Positions 1 through 5,782 of a stretch of DNA of 9,443 nt are shown here, piece after piece. Below the pieces are notes generated by a model that was not told where the DNA came from, did no database searches, and was given only the letters and a program-made list of their open reading frames with translations. Every line of letters begins with the position of its first letter. Position 1 is the first letter of the stretch. This DNA is from MnTg04 sp036443455 (GTDB lineage: Bacteria; Pseudomonadota; Gammaproteobacteria; Steroidobacterales; MnTg04). The position numbers and the translations under genes are program-made. The stretch lies in assembly GCA_036443455.1 (NCBI GenBank), contig JAZFYI010000024.1, forward strand, positions 1 through 9,443, read 5' to 3'.

Positions 1-290
1 TGGGCGTAATGGTTTTTCCGGAGGGCACCCGCATGGAACCGGGCCAGACGCGCCGTTACGGGCTGAGCGGCGCCTTGCTGGCGCTGGAAGTCGGCCGGCC
101 GATTATTCCGGTTGCCCACAACGCCGGTGACTTCTGGCTGCGCCGCGGGTTATTGAAAAAGCGCGGCACCATAAGGCTGGTGATCGGACCACCGATCGAG
201 GTGAGCGGCAAGGAGCCGGAGGCTTTGAACCTCGAAGTTCAGAACTGGGTCGAGGCCAAGATGCGGGAGATCAGCAGCGCTTATCAGTAG
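1..290 (+). CDS. plsC: PlsC-family 1-acyl-sn-glycerol-3-phosphate acyltransferase, 3' part only
   Basis: The C-terminal part of a lysophosphatidic acid acyltransferase, which at the inner membrane transfers an acyl chain to 1-acyl-glycerol-3-phosphate to make phosphatidic acid for phospholipid synthesis. The reading frame is open from base 3 and ends at TAG 288-290, so the gene begins upstream of the window and the ATG at base 9 is internal. The visible part starts just before the family motif FPEGTR (bases 15-32), followed by GRPIIPVAHNAG, which fits the acyltransferase block with the conserved proline. The catalytic HX4D motif would lie upstream and cannot be checked. It is convergent with the gyrB-side block and separated from the next stop codon by 31 bases with no clear terminator. 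A plsC copy facing gyrB matches the Pseudomonas-type arrangement. A related PlsC-fold acyltransferase with another acceptor cannot be excluded. Confidence 0.88.
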   Translation, partial: GVMVFPEGTRMEPGQTRRYGLSGALLALEVGRPIIPVAHNAGDFWLRRGLLKKRGTIRLVIGPPIEVSGKEPEALNLEVQNWVEAKMREISSAYQ

Positions 291-321
291 GCAGCTGTGT
301 CCTGGGATTCGCGAAAATTTT

Positions 322-969
322 TCACTCCGCTGATTCCATCGAGAATTCAACGACCTGTTGTCCCCGCCGCGCCACCGGTTGACCATCGATGGTTCGTGGC
401 CTGAACTTCCACTTTTTTATAGCCCTGACCGCTTCCTTTCTGACCAGCCTTTTGTGCGACGAATGGACGACCACGATATCTTCGACCAGGCCGTCTTCGG
501 TAATTGTGAATTCCGTTTCTACCCAGCCTTCGATCCCCTGATTCAGCGCTTCGGCTGGATAACGGGGATTAATCCGGACAATTGAAACTACATCAGTATC
601 CTCATTTGCTTCACCACGAACATCTTCGCGTACGAAGCGTAGTTTTTTGTCGTCCAGTTGAACGGCAATATCGCCATTGCTTTTATTGGTGAATCGATAA
701 TAAGCAGTCAAAACCGCCATGGCCGGAGATGCCGGCATGAATTCCAGTTCGTCCGGTGAAAACTTCATTTGGGCCAGGTGACCACGGAAGATTTCTCGCA
801 ATACCTTGGGTGTATCGTCGGTTATTTTGTATTCCTCGAATCGCCCGTCGGCCAAAACGCTGACATCCGCATACGCTCTAATCCAATGAGTTTGCGCATG
901 TACATCGCTCGCAGGCAGCGCCAGGACAAGCAGTGTAAATGCCGTAGATAAAAACCGCTTGTCAAACAT
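322..969 (-). CDS. Exported protein with TonB C-terminal domain, translationally coupled to gyrB
   Basis: A 215-residue protein of unknown role. Residues 1-25 look like a Sec signal peptide: basic K4/R5, a hydrophobic stretch over about 6-19, and an AxA-like site VHA before Q26. Residues about 128-212 form a recognisable TonB C-terminal domain: INPRYPAEA, then GWVETEFTITEDG, then a helix ending in KKWKFRP. Residues about 34-95 look like a diverged copy of the same module (LADGRFEE, then QMKFSP, then AYYRF). There is no transmembrane anchor and no proline-rich spanner, so it is not a standard TonB; soluble periplasmic location is inferred. The chosen ATG (967-969) overlaps the gyrB stop (962-964) by 8 bases and lacks a clear Shine-Dalgarno, which suggests coupling to gyrB translation. 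A TTG one codon upstream is an alternative start. It is the last gene of the leftward block and its function is not predictable from sequence. Confidence 0.85.
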   Translation of the reverse strand: MFDKRFLSTAFTLLVLALPASDVHAQTHWIRAYADVSVLADGRFEEYKITDDTPKVLREIFRGHLAQMKFSPDELEFMPASPAMAVLTAYYRFTNKSNGDIAVQLDDKKLRFVREDVRGEANEDTDVVSIVRINPRYPAEALNQGIEGWVETEFTITEDGLVEDIVVVHSSHKRLVRKEAVRAIKKWKFRPRTIDGQPVARRGQQVVEFSMESAE

Positions 970-3373
970 CAAGATTCGCTACACGCAGAGCATTGCGCTC
1001 GATAAACTCGCGCCGTGGCTCGACCTGGTCGCCCATCAGCGTGGTAAACAAATCGCTCGCCGTTTCAAAGTCCTCGATGCGAACCTGGGTCAGCAGACGA
1101 TTCTCCGGATCGATGGTGGTCTCCCATAATTGATCCGGGTTCATCTCGCCGAGACCCTTGTAGCGCTGGATGCTGATTCCTTTTTTCGCCTGTTCCATGA
1201 ACCATTGCATGGCTTGCTGGAAACTGGTGACAGCCTGCCGCTGATCGCCGCGGCCGGCAAATGCGCCCTCATCGACCAGGCCGCCAAGTTCGGCAGCGAC
1301 TTCAGCAATTCGCCGATACTCGGCGGAGGCGAAAAATTCCTTGTGAATGTGCCGGGTATTGGTCAACCCGTGATGGGTCCGGTGCACCGCAATCTGGTGA
1401 TCGCCGTTATCGTCTGCCTCTACCAGCTGCAAGTCGTAGGAAGCGCCGTTCTTATCCTTGAGACGCTCGCCGAGCTTGTTCAGCCATGGCTTCATAACAC
1501 TTTGATTATTAAGCGTTTTTTCATCTATTTGCGGCAGATACAACAGTTGTTCAAGCAGGCGTTTGTCATAGCGGCGGGCCAACCGATCGATGATCGCGTT
1601 GACCTCCATGTATTTCCTGGCCAGCGCTTCGAGTTGCGGGCCCTTGATCGGCGGCGCATCGGCGGTGACATGCAGCGAAGCTTTTTCCAGTGCGATACCT
1701 AGCATCTGTGCGTTCAGTTCATTGTCGTCCTTGACGTAGCGCTCCTGCTTGCCCTTTTTCAATTTGTACAACGGCGGCTGGGCAATATACACGTGCCCCC
1801 GCTCGATCAGCTCGCGCATCTGCCGGAAGAAAAAGGTCAAGAGCAGCGTGCGAATATGCGAACCATCGACATCGGCGTCGGTCATGATAATGATTTTGTG
1901 ATAACGCAATTTTTCGATATCGAATTCGTCGCTTCCTATACCGCACCCCAGTGCGGTAATCAGCGTGCCCACTTCGACCGATGACAGCATCTTGTCGAAA
2001 CGAGCTTTTTCCACATTCAGAATCTTGCCCTTCAGCGGAAGAATCGCCTGCGTTCTGCGATCACGCCCTTGTTTTGCGGAACCGCCCGCAGAATCGCCCT
2101 CGACCAGGAATATTTCCGACAAAGCCGGATCCTTTTCCTGGCAATCGGCCAGCTTCCCCGGCAGACCGGCGATATCCAGCGCGCTCTTGCGGCGAGTCAT
2201 TTCCCTGGCTTTGCGCGCGGCATCACGGGCCCGGGCCGCATCGATAATCTTGCCGACTATCGCCTTGGCCTGCTGTGGGTTTTCCTGCAGATAATCCTCC
2301 AGCACTTCGCCCGTGACCGACTCCACTATTCCCTTGATCTCGGACGAGACCAGCTTGTCCTTGGTCTGCGACGAGAACTTGGGGTCGGGGACCTTGACCG
2401 ACAAAACAGCCGCCATGCCCTCGCGTGCATCGTCACCGGTCGTGTTGACTTTTTCCTTGCGCGTGGCCGGCAAGGCCTCGATGTAGTGGTTCATCGTCCG
2501 GGTCAGTGCGCTACGAAAACCAGCCAGGTGCGTGCCCCCATCCCGTTGCGGGATGTTATTGGTAAAACAAAGCATGTTCTCCTGGTAGGAGTCGTTCCAT
2601 TGCAGGGCGATTTCAACGGTTACGCCGTCGCGTTCACCCTGGAAGTAAGCGATGCCATCGTGGATCGGCGTCTTGTTCCGGTTCAGATGCTCGACAAATG
2701 CCTTGATGCCGCCTTCGAATTCGTAAATTTCGCTGAGCTCTTCGCGTTCATCGACCAACTCGATGCGGACGCCGGAATTCAGAAACGACAGCTCCCGAAG
2801 GCGCCGGGCGAGGATGTCGAATTGGAATTCGATATTGGTAAATATCTCGCTGCTCGGTCTGAAGCGCAGCGTCGTACCGGTGCGATCGGTTTTCTCCATG
2901 GTTTTCATCGGGGCCAGCGGCTCGCCCAGGCTGTATTCCTGGCGATGCACATGACCATCGCGACAGATTTCCAGTTCCAGGTGATCCGACAATGCATTGA
3001 CCACGGAAACGCCGACCCCATGAAGCCCGCCCGAGACTTTGTAGGAGTTGTCATCGAATTTACCGCCCGCGTGAAGCACCGTCATGATAACTTCCGCGGC
3101 CGAACGCCCTTCTTCCGAGTGCTGGTCCACGGGAATCCCGCGGCCATCGTCTGTAACCGTAACCGATTCATCGGCGTGGATCGTGACCTTTATGCGAGTG
3201 CAATGACCCGCGAGCGCCTCGTCTATCGAGTTGTCCACCACCTCGAAAACCATGTGATGCAAGCCGGTGCCATCATCCGTGTCACCGATATACATTCCCG
3301 GCCGTTTGCGGACGGCTTCCAGGCCCTTGAGAACCTTGATATTCGTGGCGTCGTAACTGTTTTCTTTTGTCAT
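962..3373 (-). CDS. gyrB: DNA gyrase subunit B
   Basis: ATPase subunit of DNA gyrase, which with GyrA introduces negative supercoils and removes the positive ones ahead of forks. At 803 residues it matches the Gram-negative form. The N-terminal GHKL ATPase shows FEVVDNSIDEA near residue 44 (catalytic Glu, Mg-binding Asn), DDGRGIP near 75, GLHGVGVSVVN near 117-125 and the QTK loop near 336. The TOPRIM domain has EGDSAGG near 425 and MTDADVDGSH near 497-505. The long insert typical of proteobacterial GyrB lies at about 555-735, followed by QRYKGLGEMNP. The positions equivalent to E. coli R136, D426 and K447 (coumarin and quinolone contacts) are the ordinary residues, so no resistance change is seen there. 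It starts 28 bases after the recF stop with only a weak Shine-Dalgarno, and its end overlaps the following exported-protein gene. Residue numbers are good to about one. Confidence 0.98.
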   Translation of the reverse strand: MTKENSYDATNIKVLKGLEAVRKRPGMYIGDTDDGTGLHHMVFEVVDNSIDEALAGHCTRIKVTIHADESVTVTDDGRGIPVDQHSEEGRSAAEVIMTVLHAGGKFDDNSYKVSGGLHGVGVSVVNALSDHLELEICRDGHVHRQEYSLGEPLAPMKTMEKTDRTGTTLRFRPSSEIFTNIEFQFDILARRLRELSFLNSGVRIELVDEREELSEIYEFEGGIKAFVEHLNRNKTPIHDGIAYFQGERDGVTVEIALQWNDSYQENMLCFTNNIPQRDGGTHLAGFRSALTRTMNHYIEALPATRKEKVNTTGDDAREGMAAVLSVKVPDPKFSSQTKDKLVSSEIKGIVESVTGEVLEDYLQENPQQAKAIVGKIIDAARARDAARKAREMTRRKSALDIAGLPGKLADCQEKDPALSEIFLVEGDSAGGSAKQGRDRRTQAILPLKGKILNVEKARFDKMLSSVEVGTLITALGCGIGSDEFDIEKLRYHKIIIMTDADVDGSHIRTLLLTFFFRQMRELIERGHVYIAQPPLYKLKKGKQERYVKDDNELNAQMLGIALEKASLHVTADAPPIKGPQLEALARKYMEVNAIIDRLARRYDKRLLEQLLYLPQIDEKTLNNQSVMKPWLNKLGERLKDKNGASYDLQLVEADDNGDHQIAVHRTHHGLTNTRHIHKEFFASAEYRRIAEVAAELGGLVDEGAFAGRGDQRQAVTSFQQAMQWFMEQAKKGISIQRYKGLGEMNPDQLWETTIDPENRLLTQVRIEDFETASDLFTTLMGDQVEPRREFIERNALRVANLDV

Positions 3374-3401
3374 TTGCTGTATCCGGACCTAAACCCAAAC
3401 A

Positions 3402-4469
3402 TTATACCACCTTTGACACCTTTCCCTGCACCACGTGAAACCTTGCGAAATCACCTGAAAGGCCCGCTATATCTGGCGCCAGCGCCGTGATTATCAGCTG
3501 GAGATTGCGCTTTTGAATGGCCGTCATCAGCCCTTCGAGGTGCTCCCGATCAAGCTCTGCGACCGGGTCGTCTATCAGTAGAATCCGGTCGCTCGCCACC
3601 GCGTTTTTCAACACATCGAGCTGGCCCAGGAGCAACGCACTAGCCAGCATTTTTTGTTGCCCGCGCGACACCCGATTTTTTGCCGCTTTTCCGCAAAACC
3701 GTACGCTCAGGTCGGCCCGATGGGGACCAACCTGGGTCGCCTGGTGCTGACGATCTCGCAACCAGGATTTATCCAGCGCCTCCTGAAACCCACAATCCTT
3801 GCCCCACCCCGGTCTGAGCTCCAGCTCCAGCGGCGCACCGAGCAATTCCTCTGCACAAGCCGCCGCCGCTGGCTGGAGGGCCTGAATCTGTCTCGCTCTC
3901 GCGGCCTGGATCAGGTTCCCCGCCTCTACCAACTCGATTTCCCACGGTTTAGCTGCGTTTCGGTCACCGTTTTGTCTCAACACGGCATTTCTTTGTCGCA
4001 ACGCCCTCTGGTAACGACGCCAAATCTCCAGAAATCCTGGTTCCACGTGGAACACACCCCAATCCAGAAAGCGCCTGCGCCGCGCGGGCCCTTCTTCCAG
4101 CAATTTGTGTATATCGGGGTCGATAACCTGGACTGGCAGCGCCTGTGCCAACTCTGCCAGGCTGCGCACCGGTTCTCCTGCGATCCGGGCCTCGGTCTTG
4201 CTCCGCGAGCAACGCACCCCCAACGATGTTTCACGTGAAACATCGCGAATCCGCCCTGCGACCACGCATTCCGTCGCCCCATCCTGCACGAGTTGATCCA
4301 GGTATCCGGTTCGAAAAGACCGCGCACGGCTCAGGAAAAAAACCGCCTCGAGCAAGCTGGTCTTGCCCGAGGCGTTGGGTCCGCTGATCAGGTTGCGAGC
4401 CGGGTTGAGTTCCAGCTCGACGTTGGTCAGACATCTGAACCCCTGGATTTTGAGATTTTCCAGGGCCAT
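3402..4469 (-). CDS. recF: DNA replication and repair protein RecF
   Basis: SMC-like ATPase that acts with RecO and RecR to load RecA at single-strand gaps. From the chosen ATG (4467-4469) the protein is 355 residues, close to E. coli's 357, and opens with MALENLKIQGFR as the family does. Walker A GPNASGKT is at 30-37, the FLDWGVFHVEPGF block at about 134-146, the ABC-type signature VSRGQQKML at 267-275, and Walker B with D-loop ILLIDDPVAELD at 296-307. The open frame extends 24 codons further upstream to 4541, but that part lies inside dnaN and does not resemble RecF. The start follows the dnaN stop by 8 bases, so co-translation is likely. Notably, the gene contains a perfect parS palindrome (codons 76-81), a near-perfect one (codons about 139-144) and a degenerate one near the C-terminus. 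The catalytic motifs are intact. Confidence 0.97.
   Translation of the reverse strand: MALENLKIQGFRCLTNVELELNPARNLISGPNASGKTSLLEAVFFLSRARSFRTGYLDQLVQDGATECVVAGRIRDVSRETSLGVRCSRSKTEARIAGEPVRSLAELAQALPVQVIDPDIHKLLEEGPARRRRFLDWGVFHVEPGFLEIWRRYQRALRQRNAVLRQNGDRNAAKPWEIELVEAGNLIQAARARQIQALQPAAAACAEELLGAPLELELRPGWGKDCGFQEALDKSWLRDRQHQATQVGPHRADLSVRFCGKAAKNRVSRGQQKMLASALLLGQLDVLKNAVASDRILLIDDPVAELDREHLEGLMTAIQKRNLQLIITALAPDIAGLSGDFARFHVVQGKVSKVV
3427..3442. promoter_or_regulatory. Degenerate parS-like site
   Basis: The sequence TGCACCACGTGAAACC matches the parS consensus TGTTTCACGTGAAACA at 12 of 16 positions, and the variant with CC in the left arm at 13 of 16. The CACGTG core and nearly the whole right arm are intact, but the left arm is broken. 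It encodes F-H-V near the end of RecF. It could be a weak or decayed ParB site, or chance. Confidence 0.3.
4039..4054. promoter_or_regulatory. parS: parS-like ParB-binding site inside recF
   Basis: GGTTCCACGTGGAACA holds a perfect 14-bp palindrome (4040-4053) and matches the parS variant TGTTCCACGTGGAACA at 15 of 16 positions, failing only at the first base. ParB (Spo0J) binds such palindromes and spreads from them as part of the ParABS partition system. On the minus strand it encodes the RecF residues F-H-V-E at 140-143, a block that is conserved in RecF, so part of the match could be forced by the protein. Its centre is 188 bp from the perfect site at 4227. Confidence 0.75.
4227..4242. promoter_or_regulatory. 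parS: Perfect parS site (ParB-binding centromere) inside recF
   Basis: TGTTTCACGTGAAACA is identical to the widely conserved 16-bp chromosomal parS consensus, and the palindrome extends to 22 bp without mismatch (4224-4245). It lies in recF codons 75-82 (D-V-S-R-E-T core), about 1.4 kb from the dnaA-dnaN spacer, which suits the usual origin-proximal placement of parS. It predicts a chromosomal ParABS system; parA and parB are not in this window and are often found beyond yidC-mnmE-mnmG-rsmG. A chance perfect match to a 16-mer this close to an origin is very unlikely. Confidence 0.92.
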
Positions 4470-4477
4470 CGCCCGAC

Positions 4478-5575
4478 TCAAAGCCGCATCGGCATAACCA
4501 CGTATTTGCAGCTCGTTGAACCCGGCTCCGTAATCAGGCAACTGCTATTCGAATCGATCAGCCCGACCTCGACCTGATCGCCATCGACTGCAGAGAGCGC
4601 ATCCAGCAAATAATTCACATTGAAGCCAATCTCGAGGTCTTCACCACTGTATTTCACGGTGACTTCCTCTTCGGCTTCTTCCTGCTCCGGGTTGTGTGCC
4701 AGGATTCGAATGCTATTGCCTTTCACATCCAGGCGAATCCCCCGGTATTTCTCATTGGACAGGATCGCCGCACGATGCAAGGCCTGTTTCAAAACCTCGC
4801 GGTCCCCGGTCATCGGGCTGCTTTCAGCGGTCGGGATCACCCGGCGATAATCCGGGAAGCGGCCATCGATCAGTTTGGAGGTAAAACGAATCGAACCGAC
4901 TTGCGCCCGGATATGGTTGCTGCCAATGGCCAGGCTGATATCTCCTTCTCCCCCGAGCAAGCGGTGTAGTTCCAGCACACCCTTCCGCGGAACAATAACC
5001 TGGTGCTCACCCTTGCACGCTTTCTTCAACTCAACCTCGCACAGCGCCAGCCGATGCCCATCGGTCGCAACTGCTCGCAGCGTCTTGTCGGTCGCCTCGA
5101 GCAGTATGCCATTCAGGTAATAACGAACATCCTGCTGCGCCATCGAAAACTGTGTTTTCTCCAACAACCGGCTGGCATCTTTCTGGCTAACCGAAAGCGT
5201 AACCTGCGCATCGATGTCCTCGACCACTGGAAATTCCGCAGCCGGTAAAGTCGACAAAGTAAAGCGGCTGTGTCCCGAGCGAATTTGCACCCTGTCACCA
5301 TCAAGCGTCAGGCTGACTTTTGCGTCGGCCGGCAGCGCCCGAAAAATATCCAGCAGTTTGCGGCCAGGAACGGTAATTTCACCATCCTGCTCAACATTAA
5401 TTTTACTGCTGGCTACCAGTTCAACCTCGAGGTCCGTCGCGGTAATCGACAAATGACCGTCTTTGGCTACGAGCAATACGTTGGTCAGGATCGGCATGGT
5501 CTGCCGTCTTTCAACAACACCAATCACAGCCTGCAAGGGTTCTAAAAATGTTTCTCTTTGAGCACTGAGTTTCAT
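4478..5575 (-). CDS. dnaN: DNA polymerase III beta subunit (sliding clamp)
   Basis: The ring-shaped processivity clamp that tethers DNA polymerase III and other enzymes carrying clamp-binding motifs to DNA. The protein is 365 residues (E. coli 366) and shows the expected three repeated domains, roughly 1-120, 128-245 and 246-365. Family landmarks are MPILTNVLL at 27-35, TDLEVEL near 47, VRYYLNGILLE near 149, ATDGHRLA near 169, the RFPDYRRVIP block near 241 and the C-terminal YVVMPMRL, which forms part of the partner-binding pocket. The start ATG (5573-5575) has a good Shine-Dalgarno, AAAGGTGG, at 5580-5587 on the minus strand. It lies 207 bases after dnaA, a longer gap than between the other genes of the block, because the candidate origin sits between them. 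It may have its own promoter in the AT-rich spacer: TATACT (minus strand, within 5600-5606) is a possible -10, but I see no convincing -35. Confidence 0.98.
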   Translation of the reverse strand: MKLSAQRETFLEPLQAVIGVVERRQTMPILTNVLLVAKDGHLSITATDLEVELVASSKINVEQDGEITVPGRKLLDIFRALPADAKVSLTLDGDRVQIRSGHSRFTLSTLPAAEFPVVEDIDAQVTLSVSQKDASRLLEKTQFSMAQQDVRYYLNGILLEATDKTLRAVATDGHRLALCEVELKKACKGEHQVIVPRKGVLELHRLLGGEGDISLAIGSNHIRAQVGSIRFTSKLIDGRFPDYRRVIPTAESSPMTGDREVLKQALHRAAILSNEKYRGIRLDVKGNSIRILAHNPEQEEAEEEVTVKYSGEDLEIGFNVNYLLDALSAVDGDQVEVGLIDSNSSCLITEPGSTSCKYVVMPMRL

Positions 5576-5584
5576 CGGCCCACC

Positions 5585-5627
5585 TTTTAATAATATTAAA
5601 CAGTATATAGATTATTGTTATTATTAG
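5585..5627 (-). other. Probable DNA unwinding element with DnaA-trio-like repeats
   Basis: Read on the minus strand, the GC block GGGGGGCC (5627-5634) runs into CTAATAATAACAATAATC (5610-5627) and then into an AT-only-looking tract down to 5585. Split as CTA-ATA-ATA-ACA-ATA-ATC, five of the six triplets have T in the middle, so the opposite strand reads as 3'-NAN-5' triplets as in the DnaA-trio motif, where the middle A is the most constant base. A box-like site (CTTTCCACA, 5642-5650) lies 14 bases upstream. This order (box, GC, trios, AT) is that of the basal origin unwinding system described in Bacillus and proposed widely in bacteria. The assignment is by pattern only. Confidence 0.55.
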
Positions 5628-5706
5628 GCCCCCCTTGTGCCTGTGGAAAGCTTAAAAATATGTTATAATTCAATAAGTTACATAGCAAACGCCTGTGTAA
5701 AATCCG

Positions 5707-5750
5707 TGCTTATCCCTGGTTGTATTCTGTGGATGGTTTGGGGATAAGCA
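5707..5750. repeat. Inverted repeat of the DnaA-box-like core TTATCCC
   Basis: TGCTTATCCC (5707-5716) and GGGATAAGCA (5741-5750) are exact reverse complements, 10 bases per arm with a 24-base gap. Each arm carries TTATCCC, which resembles the left part of a DnaA box, and a third site (TGTGGATGG, 5728-5736) lies between them. It falls 33 bases past the dnaA stop. The long gap and lack of a following T-run (in the minus direction) make a rho-independent terminator unlikely; a paired protein-binding site in the candidate origin is more plausible. Confidence 0.6.
5739..5747 (-). promoter_or_regulatory. DnaA-box-like site
   Basis: On the minus strand this reads TTATCCCCA, one mismatch from TTATCCACA, and forms part of the right arm of the 5707-5750 inverted repeat. 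Binding is inferred from similarity only. Confidence 0.45.
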
Positions 5751-5773
5751 GCATCGTCGTTTTCGTCAACACC

Positions 5774-5782
5774 TTACCCACA
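5774..5782 (+). promoter_or_regulatory. DnaA-box-like site abutting the dnaA stop codon
   Basis: TTACCCACA differs from TTATCCACA by one base and ends immediately next to the dnaA stop (5783-5785). It has the opposite orientation to the other near-matches in the spacer. Confidence 0.4.

Larger units (their letters stand above)
5576..5782. other. oriC: Candidate replication origin (oriC) in the dnaA-dnaN spacer
   Basis: A 207-base spacer with no gene. It combines several DnaA-box-like sites (consensus TTATNCACA) with an AT-rich unwinding tract next to dnaN. Sites counted against the consensus are 5694-5702 (minus strand, 1 mismatch), 5739-5747 (minus, 1 mismatch), 5774-5782 (TTACCCACA, plus, 1 mismatch), 5728-5736 (minus, 2 mismatches) and 5642-5650 (minus, 2 mismatches). 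None is perfect. On the minus strand the order is box-like site, GC block, trio-like triplets, AT-rich tract, dnaN. There is no GATC site in the spacer. The only perfect box nearby is in the other dnaA spacer, at 7194, so the functional origin could be there or split around dnaA; sequence alone does not decide. Confidence 0.65.

Noticed and set aside
291..321. Bidirectional terminator between plsC and the exported-protein gene
   Set aside because: Only a loopless TTCGCGAA palindrome (308-315) followed by a few T; no stable hairpin can be drawn.
1785..1800. CACGTG core as a further parS
   Set aside because: The arms around 1790-1795 do not match parS; only the core is shared.
2069..3490. Open frame of 473 codons antisense to gyrB and the recF end
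   Set aside because: It lies wholly opposite gyrB and the end of recF, resembles no family, and long antisense frames are common opposite GC-rich genes.
4470..4541. Upstream extension of recF by 24 codons
   Set aside because: These codons lie inside the dnaN 3' end in another frame and do not look like RecF; the family N-terminus begins at 4469.
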